Below the pieces are notes generated by a model. It did no database searches. It saw only the letters and a list, made by a program, of their open reading frames with translations, and was not told where the DNA came from. 64,000 bases of DNA from Nocardia shimofusensis NBRC 100134 (lineage in GTDB: Bacteria > Actinomycetota > Actinomycetes > Mycobacteriales > Mycobacteriaceae), in assembly GCF_001613125.1 (NCBI RefSeq), contig NZ_BDBT01000007.1:124001-188000 (forward strand), in the 5' to 3' direction. Each line of letters starts with the position of its first letter. Positions within the stretch are counted from its first letter, which is position 1. Positions 27,223 through 36,357 of the stretch are shown here, one piece after another. A program made the translations under genes and the position numbers.

Positions 27223-29373
27223 TCAATGGTGAGCGACAGGCGTCGGCACGATCTTGTCGGGACGGAGATCGAGTCGCCGGAGGAGCTGGGCGTTGACGGC
27301 GACGACGACCGTGGAGGCGGACATGAGCAGGGCGCCGATCTCCATGGGCAGGGTGATGTTCCAGTGGGCGAGAATGCCCGCGGCGAGGGGCACGGCGACG
27401 ACGTTGTACCCGGCGGCCCAGATGAGGTTCTGGATCATCTTGCGATAGGTCGCGCGGGACAGGGCGATGATCGACACAACCGAACGCGGGTCGTTGCCTG
27501 CCAGTACGACGCCCGCGGAGGCGACGGCGACGTCGGTGCCCGCACCGATGGCGATGCCGACATCGGCGCGAGCCAGGGCGGGAGCGTCGTTGACGCCGTC
27601 GCCGACCATGGCCACGGTGCGACCGGCGTCTTGAAGTGACTTCACCTTCGCGCCCTTGTCCTGGGGCAGGACGCCGGCGAAGACCTCGTCGATGCCCAGA
27701 CGTGCGGCGACCGTGCGGGCGACGGGCTCGGCATCGCCGGTGATCATGGCGACGTGGATACCGCGGGCGTGCAGGGCCTCGACGGCCTGGGCGGACTCGG
27801 GGCGGATCTCGTCGGCGAGTGCGATCGCGCCGACGATCCGGCCGTCGCGCAGAACATGCAGCACGGTGGAGCCCTGCTCGGCCCAGGCTTGGGTTTCGGG
27901 GAGGGCGGTGAGCCGGTGGTCGGCCAGCATGCCGGGGCCGCCGACCGAGACGGCGGCGCCGTCGACCCTGGCGGTGACGCCGATGCCGTTGCGGGCGGTG
28001 AAGTCGGTAGCGGCCGGGATGGGCAGACCACGCCCGGCTGCTGCGTCGACGATGGCGCGGCCGAGGGGGTGTTCGCTGTCGGACTCGGCAGCCGCGGCGA
28101 GGGCGATGACCTCATCCTCGGTGGCGTCGGCGACGACGGCGACATTCATGAGAGCGGGTTCGCCGCGGGTGAGGGTGCCGGTCTTGTCGAACAGGACCGC
28201 GTCCACGGTGCGCATGGCTTCCAGCGCACGCCGGTCGGTGATCAGGACGCCCGCCGTGGCGGCGCGTTCGGTGGCGATGGCGATCACCAGCGGGATGGCC
28301 AGGCCCAGCGCGTGCGGGCACGCGATGACCAGCACGGTGATCGTGCGGGTGACGGCGGACTCCGATTGACCGAGACTCAGCCAGACGACGGCGGTGACCA
28401 CGGCGGTGATCGAGGCGAACCAGAACAGCCACGCGGCGGCGCGATCGGCCAGGACCTGGGCGCGGGAGGTGGAGGTCTGGGCTTCGGCGACCAGGCGCTG
28501 AATACCCGCCAGAGCGGTGGCGGCCCCGACAGCGGTGACGCGCACTCGCAGACCGGAATCGGTGCTGACCGTGCCCGCGACGACCCTGTCCCCCGGCCCG
28601 CGGCGCACCGGCGTCGACTCACCGGTGATCATGGACTCGTCGACGTCGGCGGCACCTGCCTCGACGGTGCCGTCGGCGGGAACGCGCCCACCGGGGCGGA
28701 CCATGACGAGATCGCCCGCACGGAGCTCACTGAGAGCCACCGTGGTCACGGTCCGGTCCTCGTCGAGGCGTTCGGCTTCGTCGGGAAGCAAGGCCGCCAG
28801 CGATTCCAACGCACTGGACGCTGCACCGAGAGAACGCATCTCGATCCAATGCCCCAGCAGCATGATCACGATGAGCAGCGCCAGTTCCCACCAGAAGTCC
28901 AGATCGTGGGCCAGGATCCCGAGGGTGGCGCCCCAGGAGGCGGCGAAGGCCACGGTGATCGCCGACGCGATCAGCAGCATCATCCCGGGCTGCCGTGCGC
29001 GGATCTCGGCGCGGGCGCCCGAGAGGAAGGGGCGCCCGCCCCAGAAGTACATGACGGTCCCGCCCAGCGGAGAGACCCATGACAGGCCGCCCGGGACGCG
29101 GTAGCCGAGCAGATCGGCGAACATCATGCTCGTCGTGACCACTGGCACCGACAGGACCAGCATCACCCAGAACAGGCGCCGGAACGTCGCCACATCGTGC
29201 CCCGCGTGACTTCCGCTGCCGTCGTGAGCGGCGTGCGTCTCGTCGTACCCGGCATGGTCGATGTGATGCGCGCGCGTGGTGATCGCGGCAGGGGCGTCGC
29301 CGTGGTCGTGCGGGGAAGGGCCGTGATGGGCCTCGTCGTGGCTGTGCCCGCTGGGAGTATCGGCGTGGGACAT
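27223..29373 (-). CDS. copB: CopB-type copper/silver P1B-ATPase
   Basis: A 716-residue heavy-metal P-type ATPase. The N-terminal 60 residues are histidine-rich (MSHADTPSGHSHDEAHHG and further HH, HDH, HAGHD runs) instead of a CXXC domain. The transmembrane metal site is CPH (VIACPHALG), the mark of the CopB subgroup. TGES, DKTGT (phospho-Asp), SEHPLG and GDGVNDAPAL are all present. It should export Cu or Ag across the plasma membrane. I set the start at ATG 29373, because the promoter and CsoR-type operator lie just upstream; a frame open from 29496 would run through them. Confidence 0.9.
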   Translation of the reverse strand: MSHADTPSGHSHDEAHHGPSPHDHGDAPAAITTRAHHIDHAGYDETHAAHDGSGSHAGHDVATFRRLFWVMLVLSVPVVTTSMMFADLLGYRVPGGLSWVSPLGGTVMYFWGGRPFLSGARAEIRARQPGMMLLIASAITVAFAASWGATLGILAHDLDFWWELALLIVIMLLGHWIEMRSLGAASSALESLAALLPDEAERLDEDRTVTTVALSELRAGDLVMVRPGGRVPADGTVEAGAADVDESMITGESTPVRRGPGDRVVAGTVSTDSGLRVRVTAVGAATALAGIQRLVAEAQTSTSRAQVLADRAAAWLFWFASITAVVTAVVWLSLGQSESAVTRTITVLVIACPHALGLAIPLVIAIATERAATAGVLITDRRALEAMRTVDAVLFDKTGTLTRGEPALMNVAVVADATEDEVIALAAAAESDSEHPLGRAIVDAAAGRGLPIPAATDFTARNGIGVTARVDGAAVSVGGPGMLADHRLTALPETQAWAEQGSTVLHVLRDGRIVGAIALADEIRPESAQAVEALHARGIHVAMITGDAEPVARTVAARLGIDEVFAGVLPQDKGAKVKSLQDAGRTVAMVGDGVNDAPALARADVGIAIGAGTDVAVASAGVVLAGNDPRSVVSIIALSRATYRKMIQNLIWAAGYNVVAVPLAAGILAHWNITLPMEIGALLMSASTVVVAVNAQLLRRLDLRPDKIVPTPVAHH

Positions 29374-29379
29374 ACACGG

Positions 29380-29408
29380 AACATATACCCCCATGGGGTA
29401 TATGTAAA
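29380..29408 (-). promoter_or_regulatory. copB promoter with CsoR-type operator; leaderless start
   Basis: On the minus strand, TTTACA (29408-29403), a 17-nt spacer and TATGTT (29385-29380) make a good sigma-70-type promoter. The expected transcription start, 7 nt after the -10, is the A of the copB ATG at 29373, so the mRNA should be leaderless. The spacer is filled by the inverted repeat ACATATACCCC-CAT-GGGGTATATGT (29381-29405), which matches the known CsoR operator type ATACCCCNNNGGGGTAT. Copper-responsive derepression is expected. No csoR gene is near. Confidence 0.85.
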
Positions 29409-29645
29409 GGGCTCCGTACTCCAGATTTCGTAGGCACAGATCGATACGCAGGGCGTAGATTCGAGAACGGTGACGCTTCGACGAGAGGTTCGTCATGGTT
29501 CGTGCGCCGTCTTCCGGCCCGGCGCCCGTTCGAGAATTGATTCGACGTGAGAATTGCCGGACCGCAGGTCTGATTTCACCTGAAGGAATGATGCGCCGGA
29601 GCCGTGGATCCGTTTCGGCCCGGCATCAGCCGAGGAGGTACCGCA

Positions 29646-30083
29646 GTGACGTACCGATCGCAACCCAGTCCGGCCCCGCCCGCGGAGCCCATGCAGAAAC
29701 AGAGCATCGCCACCGGCATTTCTCTCGTCGCGGCGATCATGCTGATGGTCCTCGCCGCGCTCTCGATTCTCGAGGGCACCGTGGCCATCTCCGGGGACGA
29801 GATCTACGTCGCCGGCGTCGACTACATCTACGCCTTCGACACGACCACCTGGGGCTGGATCCATGTGGTTCTCGGCGTCATCGGGCTGGTCTGCGGCACA
29901 GGATTGTTGTTCGGCACCACCTGGGGCCGCTACGCCGCCATCGCCGTTGCCGCGCTGGTGATGGTCGCGAATTTCCTCTCGCTGCCCTATTACCCGGCGT
30001 GGTCACTGATGGTCATCGCGCTGAGCATCGTGGTCGTCTGGGCCGTGGCCACCTGGCAGCCGCGACACCCACGACTACAATAG
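29646..30083 (+). CDS. DUF7144-family four-helix membrane protein, copy 1
   Basis: A 145-residue membrane protein with four transmembrane helices (about 22-45, 68-90, 95-113, 118-137). The signature TTTWGWIHVVLGV and LPYYPAWSLMVIALSIVVVWAVATW matches the small actinobacterial family now called DUF7144. Its function is unknown. GTG 29646 is chosen because GAGGAGG lies 7-13 bp upstream; a frame from 29604 would add 14 residues with no ribosome site. A clear paralogue follows. Confidence 0.8.
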   Translation: MTYRSQPSPAPPAEPMQKQSIATGISLVAAIMLMVLAALSILEGTVAISGDEIYVAGVDYIYAFDTTTWGWIHVVLGVIGLVCGTGLLFGTTWGRYAAIAVAALVMVANFLSLPYYPAWSLMVIALSIVVVWAVATWQPRHPRLQ

Positions 30084-30212
30084 CCGTGGTGAATTTCGCT
30101 GCACAGTCTTCGGTACGAGCCAGCTGATTCGGGGAATCCCCGTCAATTCGTGCATTCCGGTGGGCCCACGGACTCGAGGTCGGGCCACACCCCGGGAGAG
30201 AGGCTTCAGACC

Positions 30213-30617
30213 ATGTCGGCAACTGATGACCGTTCGGTACAGCAGGCCGTAGCGGCCGGGACTTCGATCGGCGCCGCGGTGCTGTTGACGGCCGCCGGCT
30301 TTCTATCGGTCTTCCAAGGGATCTCCGCCATCGCCGAGGATGAGATCCTGGTGGCCGGTCCGAATTACATCTACGAATTCAATACGACGACATGGGGCTG
30401 GATCCACCTCGTGCTCGGCATACTCATCGTCGTGACGGCGCTCGCCCTGATGGGTGGCGCCATGTGGGCGCGGGTGGTGGCGGTGATGCTCGCCGCGCTG
30501 TCGCTGCTGGGCAACTTCCTGTGGCTGCCCTACTACCCGTGGTGGTCGATCGCGGTCATCGCCGTGGACGTGGTGGTGATCTGGGCGGTGACGACCTGGC
30601 ATCCGGACCGGGTCTGA
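30213..30617 (+). CDS. DUF7144-family four-helix membrane protein, copy 2
   Basis: A 134-residue paralogue of the preceding gene: the same four helices, the same TTTWGWIHLVLGI and LPYYPWWSIAVIAVDVVVIWAVTTW segments, and the same acidic loop (AEDEILVAGPNYIYEFN versus SGDEIYVAGVDYIYAFD). ATG 30213 follows GGGAGAGAGG. The pair seems to come from a local duplication and is separated by 129 bp with no clear terminator, so co-expression is likely. The function is unknown. Confidence 0.82.
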   Translation: MSATDDRSVQQAVAAGTSIGAAVLLTAAGFLSVFQGISAIAEDEILVAGPNYIYEFNTTTWGWIHLVLGILIVVTALALMGGAMWARVVAVMLAALSLLGNFLWLPYYPWWSIAVIAVDVVVIWAVTTWHPDRV

Positions 30618-30627
30618 ACCGGTTCGT

Positions 30628-32028
30628 TCAACGGCCTTTCCCCGCGGCGGACGCCGAGGCCGCGGGGATCGTGCCGGGCAGCATGGCCGCCGCGACGAGC
30701 CCCACGAATCCGAGGGCAGCGATCGTGATCATCGCCGCGGCGTAGGCCTGTCCGGTGAGGTTGGCGACGAGAATGGTACCGGCGAGCGCGGTTCCCAATG
30801 AGGACCCGAGGTTGGACACGCTACGGGACAGGCCGGAGATCTCGCCCTGCAGTTCCTCTCCGAAGCTCGATTGCACCACCGTGACCGAGGGGGTCAGCAT
30901 CACCCCGAGACCGACGCCGATCAGGAACAAGCCGGGTGCGGCCGCCCACGGCTCGGCGGACCGGCCCGCGATGCCCAGCAACAGACCGACACCCGCGATG
31001 GTCACCACGAAGCCCGCCATGATGAGTGTGCGCGGTGCGCGGCGCCGGGCGAACCGCTCGGCCGACAACGACGTGATGAGTAGGCCCGCCGTGGCCGCGG
31101 TGAAGATCACCCCGGTCTGGATCGCGTTGTAGCCCCGTACGACCTGCAGGTAAGCCGCGACGACGAACGACGTTCCCATCAGCATCAGCCATTGGATGTT
31201 CTGGGTGACCAGACCGAGATTGGACGTGCGGTTGCGGAACAGACCGGTCGGCAGCAGGGGGTCGCGACCGGCGCGCTCTTTCGCGCGGATGGAGAGGAAG
31301 AACAGGGTCAGCACGAACGCTCCGAGCGTCAGCAACACCACCATCAGCACGAAGTTGTCGTCGGCGGCCAGGATGCCGGTGACCAGCATGACGAGTCCGA
31401 GCGCCGACAGCACGGCGCCGACGAGATCGAAGGATCGATCGGCATTCGGCGGCAGCGGGTCGATGATGCGGCGGCTGAGCAGGATGATGACGACGATGAC
31501 CAACGCCTGGAAGCCGAATGCCGCCCGCCAGCTCGACCAGGAGGTGATCAGCCCGCCGATCAGCGGCCCGGCGGCCGCGCCGATGCCGCCCATGGCCATG
31601 ATGGCGCCGAATGCCTTGGCGCGAGAGGTCATTTCGGTGAACAGCAGGGTGGTGAGGATGTAGACGGGCGGGATCAGCAGGGCGGTGCCGATACCCTCGA
31701 GAATGGAATTGCCCAGGATCAACCAGCCCAGGTTCGGTGCGAGTCCGCTGACCACGGCGCCGATGCCGTAGACGGCCAGCCCGAGAACGAAGCACCGCTT
31801 GCGACCATACCGATCGGTGAGCTTGCCGCAGGGAATCATCAACGCGGCCATCACGAGCAGGAACAGCGTGATCGCGACCTGCACGCCCTGCACCGTGGTG
31901 TCCAGGTCGGTACTGATGTCGGAGATCATCACGTTCATGCTCGAGCCGGCGAAGGAGCAGATGAACTGGGCTGCCGCGAGGGGGAGCAACACCCAGCGGG
32001 GGCGGGTGATCTCGGTCGTCGCCGCCAT
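30628..32028 (-). CDS. MFS drug:H+ antiporter-type transporter
   Basis: A 466-residue major facilitator of the DHA2/EmrB-QacA class, with about 12-14 membrane helices, motif A GKLTDRYGRKR (about 68-78), and GGIGAAAGPLIGGLI (about 147-161) as motif C of antiporters. Expected to export a drug-like or metabolic compound by proton exchange. It begins 9 bp after the end of the GH15 gene, same strand, so the two may share a transcript. No adjacent dedicated regulator is seen. Confidence 0.88.
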   Translation of the reverse strand: MAATTEITRPRWVLLPLAAAQFICSFAGSSMNVMISDISTDLDTTVQGVQVAITLFLLVMAALMIPCGKLTDRYGRKRCFVLGLAVYGIGAVVSGLAPNLGWLILGNSILEGIGTALLIPPVYILTTLLFTEMTSRAKAFGAIMAMGGIGAAAGPLIGGLITSWSSWRAAFGFQALVIVVIILLSRRIIDPLPPNADRSFDLVGAVLSALGLVMLVTGILAADDNFVLMVVLLTLGAFVLTLFFLSIRAKERAGRDPLLPTGLFRNRTSNLGLVTQNIQWLMLMGTSFVVAAYLQVVRGYNAIQTGVIFTAATAGLLITSLSAERFARRRAPRTLIMAGFVVTIAGVGLLLGIAGRSAEPWAAAPGLFLIGVGLGVMLTPSVTVVQSSFGEELQGEISGLSRSVSNLGSSLGTALAGTILVANLTGQAYAAAMITIAALGFVGLVAAAMLPGTIPAASASAAGKGR

Positions 32029-32037
32029 CCGCGCCGC

Positions 32038-33879
32038 CTAGCGGAGGTGGCCTGCCCGTTTTTCGGCGCGGTCGAGCTCCTCGTCCAACGCCATCGCCGC
32101 GGCCACCAGGGCCAGGTGGGTGAAAGCCTGCGGGAAGTTGCCCAGTTGCTCACCCGAGGGGCCGATCTCCTCGGCGAACAACCCGACATGGTTGGCGTAG
32201 GTGAGCATCTTGTCGAACGCGTATCGGGCCTGGTTCAGTCGTCCCGCTCGGGCCAGTGCCTCCACATAGAGGAAACTGCAGAGGTTGAATGTGCCCTCCG
32301 AGCCACGCAGACCGTCCGGTGACGCTTCCGGATCGTATCGATAGACCAGGCTGTCGCTGACCAGTTCCTCGTCCATCGCGTCGAGAGTGCTCAACCATGC
32401 CGGGTCGTTGGGCGCCAGAAACCCCATGCGAGGCATCAACAGCAGCGAGGCGTCCAGCACCTCGGTCGTGAAGTGCTGGACGAAGGCCTGACGCTTCGCG
32501 CTCCAGCCCCGCTCGATGATCTGCGTGAACACCTCGTCACGAGCCTTCCGCCACCGTGCGATGTCGGCTGGTCTGGAATGCTTGACGGCGAGAGAGATAC
32601 CGCGATCGAACGCGACCCAGGTCATCAACCGGCTGTAGGTGAAATCCTGTCGGCCGCCGCGGGTTTCCCAAATGCCCTCGTCGGGGCGGTCCCAGTGCTC
32701 GGTGAGCCAGTCGAGCATCTTCGCGAAGGCCAGCCATCCGGTGATACCGCCGATATCGGACGCCTGAGCCAAGGCGTCGGCCACCTCGCCATAGATGTCG
32801 AGCTGGATCTGATCGGCGGCTGCGTTGCCGACCCGGACCGGGCCCGAGCGCCGATAACCCTCCAGATGGGTCAGAATCTCCTCGTCGAGGCGCGGTTCAC
32901 CGTCGATGCGGTACATGATCTGCAACGACTCGCCGGAGAGGGTGCCGCCCGCGTCGACGCGGTCGTGCAACCACCGCCGGAACGCGCGCGCCTCCTCGGT
33001 GAAGCCCAGGTCGATCATGGCCCGTACCGACAGCGAGCCATCGCGGATCCAGGTGTACCGGTAGTCCCAGTTGCGTTCGCCGCCGACCTGCTCAGGCAAC
33101 CCCATGGTGGCCGCGGCGATCGGCGCCCCGGTCGGAGCGTAGGTGAGCAGCTTCAGGGTGATCGCCGACCGGTTGACCATGTCCTGCCACCGCCCCCGGT
33201 AGGTGGACGAGCGCAACCACGACAGCCAGAACTGCCGACAGGCCTCGAACTCCGCGACCGCGTCGTCGGGCTCGGGCGGGGTGGGGGCGGGACCGTCGTG
33301 GTCCATGGTGGTCAGCACGATCATCGCGAGCTGCCCTTCGGACAGGGTGAACCGTGCGGAGACATCGTTGCTCTCGGCCTCCAGTCGCACCGGGCCTGCC
33401 ACCTGCAGGTGCAGGTCGATGCCGGGCCCTTCGAACGTCGCCCACGCGGCATCGCGCATCGTGAGCGTGTGCGCGGCGCGCGCGTAGTCGAAGCGGGGAC
33501 GGCAGGTCAGCGTGAACGGCAGAGTTCCCCGCACCACGCGCACGATCCGCACCAGCCGGTGTCTGTCGGTGGCATGGGGACTGTCGATCGGGTGCATGAA
33601 GTCGACGACTTCGCCGACACCTTCCTCGGCCATGAACCGGGTGACCAGGACCGCGGTGTCGGACAGGTAGAGCTGACGAATCATCATCCGCTCCCCCGGT
33701 GGATCGGCGCTGATCCGGCAGCTCCCGCCGCGTTCGCTGTCGAGCAGCGAGGCGAAGATGCTCGGCGAATCGAACCGTGGGGTGCACCACCAGTCGATCG
33801 TGCCCGTGGCGGACACCAGGGCCGCGGTCTGCAGATCGCCGATGACGCCGTGGTCCGCGATCGGCGGATATGCGTTCAC
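32038..33879 (-). CDS. GH15 family glucoamylase/trehalase-like enzyme
   Basis: A 613-residue protein. The N-terminal beta domain (about 1-240, ADHGVIGDLQTAALVSATGTIDWWCTPRFDSPSIFASLLD) is followed by an (alpha/alpha)6 catalytic domain with GERNWDYRYTWIRDGS (about 280) and EEIGPSGEQLGNFPQAFTHL (about 580), the two acid-containing motifs of GH15. Mycobacterial Rv2402 relatives are trehalases. The expected reaction is hydrolysis of trehalose or an alpha-glucan end. GTG 33879 with AAGGAG upstream is chosen; an open frame from 34047 adds only non-homologous residues. No signal peptide. Confidence 0.88.
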   Translation of the reverse strand: MNAYPPIADHGVIGDLQTAALVSATGTIDWWCTPRFDSPSIFASLLDSERGGSCRISADPPGERMMIRQLYLSDTAVLVTRFMAEEGVGEVVDFMHPIDSPHATDRHRLVRIVRVVRGTLPFTLTCRPRFDYARAAHTLTMRDAAWATFEGPGIDLHLQVAGPVRLEAESNDVSARFTLSEGQLAMIVLTTMDHDGPAPTPPEPDDAVAEFEACRQFWLSWLRSSTYRGRWQDMVNRSAITLKLLTYAPTGAPIAAATMGLPEQVGGERNWDYRYTWIRDGSLSVRAMIDLGFTEEARAFRRWLHDRVDAGGTLSGESLQIMYRIDGEPRLDEEILTHLEGYRRSGPVRVGNAAADQIQLDIYGEVADALAQASDIGGITGWLAFAKMLDWLTEHWDRPDEGIWETRGGRQDFTYSRLMTWVAFDRGISLAVKHSRPADIARWRKARDEVFTQIIERGWSAKRQAFVQHFTTEVLDASLLLMPRMGFLAPNDPAWLSTLDAMDEELVSDSLVYRYDPEASPDGLRGSEGTFNLCSFLYVEALARAGRLNQARYAFDKMLTYANHVGLFAEEIGPSGEQLGNFPQAFTHLALVAAAMALDEELDRAEKRAGHLR

Positions 33880-34012
33880 AGGGATTCTCCTTCGGGGTTC
33901 AACGACCTGACCGGTTACCGCGTCACAATCCGAAAGGCTGCACTCCCAGTGTGCTCCACCCGGACGGGAAAAGGGAACAGCCTCGATCCCGCAACCACAG
34001 CCGTGTGTCGCC

Positions 34013-35740
34013 TCAGCCGTCGCCGCCGATTCCGGCGAGTACGCCACGCAGCCGGTCCTTGTCGGCCGGGGTCCAGCCCTCGGGAGGCAGGATGGCGCTC
34101 CATGCGTCCGCGATATCGGCGACGTAGGTGTGACCGTGGCCGTCGGGCACGCTCGTCGACACCGCCATATCGGCGGCGACCTGGAGAAACGTCACGAACG
34201 GATACCAGCGGGTGCTGTCGAGGACGTCGTAACCACGGGCTTCGCGCAGCCAATCCGGCTTGTTCAGAATCAGTTCCGGCGACCACCAGACGATCGGGTC
34301 CGAGGCATGTTGCAGGTACACCATCCGGGGACGCTCCCATGGTGCGTCGGGCCGCGACAGATCCTGCGGGGCCCGAGCTCCGAATCGCACGGTCGCACCG
34401 CGCTCGTAGATCGGCAGCCACTCCGGCGAACCCGGGTCCCGGTTCGTGGTGACGTCGGTCCATATCTTGTTGGCGTTCGGTGGTCCGGTGAACAGCACTC
34501 CGTCGCTACGGGTTTCGACGTTCTCGATGTCTCCGAAGGCGCTCTCGCCGCCGAACGACCCGAGGCTCTCCCCCATCACGACGAGCTTCGGGCGGGTCTC
34601 GGGCGGCAGGTTCTTCCATATGTCGTATACCGCGTCGAACTGCGCTTCACCGGCCTGCCGCGCCCGTTCCCGGTCCACCAGGAAGGACAGCCAGCTGGGC
34701 AGATAGGAATACTGGACCCCGACGATGGCGGTATCGCCGTTGTACATGAATTCCAGGGCAGAGGACAGACTTTCGTTGATCCATCCGGTTCCGGTGGTGG
34801 TGGCGATCGCGATCACGGCGCGGTCGAACCCGCCTGCGCGCTGGAGGTCCTGGACGGCCAGCCGGGCGTCCTCCTCGATCGTCTCGCCACCACTGGCCAG
34901 GCCCGCGTAGGCGCGGATCGGCTCGATGGCGGGCCGATCACCGTTGAACGCGGACAGTTCTGCCACGGAGGGACCACGGGCGACGAACGCACGCCCCTGC
35001 CTGCCCAACGAGTCCCAGCTGACCAACGAGCCCGGTCCGCCCGAGCGCAGCGGGCTGGCCGGAGGGTCGTCGCCCGCCTTGGTCTCTTGATTCACCGCGG
35101 CGAAGCTGTCGTTGAGCCCGGACATGATCACCCGCACCGCCGCGCCGTTGACGAACAGCACCAGCAATACCACCGCCAGGACACTGATCACTGAGGCGGA
35201 GATTCGTCGCGGCACCACACGGCTGACCTTGCCTTCGACCCACGCCGTCGTGCGAATGAGCACCCGGACCAATGCCACCAGCCCGACGAAGAACACTGCC
35301 GCCACCGCCACGGTGACGAGGTAACCCCATCCGGGAAACGGTGCGGCATCCATCAACACCCGCAGTCGGGACTGCCAGCTCCGGAACCACGCGAGCATCC
35401 CCAGAGTTCCGGCCAGGCCGATCGCCCAGACCGCCCGATGCATGATCGTTCGCGTTCGGGGCGAGATCTCCCGCCGGACGAGAACACGAATCCATTTCGC
35501 GAGCAGGACGCCGACGCCGTAGCCCATGGCGGCCGAGACTCCCGTCAGCACACCCTGGAAGAACGGGCCGCGCGGCAGCAGCGTCGGCGTCAACGACAGC
35601 CAGACGAACAGCAGCGCGGCCACTTGCCCGCCGAAGCCGTACGGGTGCGGTAGCCAGCGGCGATGTGACTCGCCCTGAGTGATTCGATCAGCTCCGCGAG
35701 CAGGCGCGCCCGTGGTCGGCATTGTCGACACAAAGGGCAT
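34013..35740 (-). CDS. Membrane-anchored alpha/beta-hydrolase family protein
   Basis: About 575 residues. The N-terminal third has four to five transmembrane helices (LPHPYGFGGQVAALLFVWLS onward, about 40-220), and the C-terminal 330 residues form an alpha/beta hydrolase with nucleophile elbow MGESLG (S about 405) and C-terminal DGHGHTYV. This is the Abhydrolase_9-type domain typical of actinobacteria. The active site would lie beyond the last helix. Starts at ATG 35740, 35722 or 35800 are possible and no ribosome site decides. It lies 133 bp upstream of the GH15 gene on the same strand. Confidence 0.78.
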   Translation of the reverse strand: MPFVSTMPTTGAPARGADRITQGESHRRWLPHPYGFGGQVAALLFVWLSLTPTLLPRGPFFQGVLTGVSAAMGYGVGVLLAKWIRVLVRREISPRTRTIMHRAVWAIGLAGTLGMLAWFRSWQSRLRVLMDAAPFPGWGYLVTVAVAAVFFVGLVALVRVLIRTTAWVEGKVSRVVPRRISASVISVLAVVLLVLFVNGAAVRVIMSGLNDSFAAVNQETKAGDDPPASPLRSGGPGSLVSWDSLGRQGRAFVARGPSVAELSAFNGDRPAIEPIRAYAGLASGGETIEEDARLAVQDLQRAGGFDRAVIAIATTTGTGWINESLSSALEFMYNGDTAIVGVQYSYLPSWLSFLVDRERARQAGEAQFDAVYDIWKNLPPETRPKLVVMGESLGSFGGESAFGDIENVETRSDGVLFTGPPNANKIWTDVTTNRDPGSPEWLPIYERGATVRFGARAPQDLSRPDAPWERPRMVYLQHASDPIVWWSPELILNKPDWLREARGYDVLDSTRWYPFVTFLQVAADMAVSTSVPDGHGHTYVADIADAWSAILPPEGWTPADKDRLRGVLAGIGGDG

Positions 35741-35823
35741 CGTAGCCGTCGCCGTGCGCACGCTGGACGATTCTCGCAAACGAGCGGCAAACCGCGACAC
35801 GCGCGCTCCATGAGGGCTTGGTC

Positions 35824-35861
35824 GGCTTCGGGCTTGTCGCAGGTGTCGTCGGCTACGGCGA
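35824..35861. repeat. Duplicated cold-shock-gene fragment, copy at membrane gene 3' end
   Basis: These 38 bp match 37160-37197 at 36 of 38 positions, in the same orientation. In the other copy they lie inside the cold-shock-domain gene and encode VADDTGDKPEA. Here the same frame reads VADDTCDKPEADQALMER but has no cold-shock domain around it. The fragment overlaps the last three codons of the membrane protein gene. Confidence 0.85.
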
Positions 35862-36293
35862 CGGCGACGCTTGCGGCGACGAATCGTTGAGCGTGACGAC
35901 GCCGACCGCGAAGGCGACGCTCGCGATCGCGAAGAAGATGATCGGCGGCGGGGGCAGCAACGTGATCGACAGCGCGAGCAGGACCGATGACGCCGCGAAA
36001 CCGACCATTGCGGCCGGACGGTTCTGGCCGGGCCGCGTCGCTGAGCGCTCGAGCATCAGAAGCATGACGCCCACCAACCCGATCGCGAGACCCATCGCGA
36101 GACTGAAGCCCATGTACAGGTCGTAATAGCTGGTTTGCGCCCCCATCAGCTCGAACGGATGGTCGCGCAACATGTCGTCGAACGCACTGTCGGCTTCCGG
36201 TGGCGAGAGCCGCAAGGCAATGTCGCCGACGGTGTGCCCGAGGCCCGTCGCGATCCAGCACCACGCGCCTACTCGGTAGAAGGGGATGCGCAT
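35853..36293 (-). CDS. Small four-helix membrane protein with TetR partner
   Basis: A 146-residue membrane protein (MRIPFYRVGAWCWIATGLGH...) with about four hydrophobic helices. It resembles small LIC_13387-type membrane proteins, but I do not assign a function. ATG 36293 has GGAGG 8 bp upstream. It is divergent from a TetR gene, with two perfect CTACATCTGTAG operators between them. Its 3' end is odd: the last codons and the DNA just downstream match a piece of the cold-shock gene 1.3 kb away (see 35824-35861), so the C-terminus may have been replaced by recombination. Confidence 0.78.
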   Translation of the reverse strand: MRIPFYRVGAWCWIATGLGHTVGDIALRLSPPEADSAFDDMLRDHPFELMGAQTSYYDLYMGFSLAMGLAIGLVGVMLLMLERSATRPGQNRPAAMVGFAASSVLLALSITLLPPPPIIFFAIASVAFAVGVVTLNDSSPQASPSP

Positions 36294-36318
36294 TGAGGAA
36301 ACCTCCGACTTTTCGACG

Positions 36319-36348
36319 CTACATCTGTAGTAGATGCTACATCTGTAG
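36319..36348. promoter_or_regulatory. Two CTACATCTGTAG operators
   Basis: CTACATCTGTAG, a perfect dyad (CTACA-TC-TGTAG), occurs at 36319-36330 and again at 36337-36348, 18 bp apart centre to centre. The pair fills the gap between the divergent membrane protein gene (start 36293) and TetR gene (start 36358). This is very probably the TetR protein's operator, bound by two dimers. Confidence 0.8.
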
Positions 36349-36357
36349 CATCGTCGT

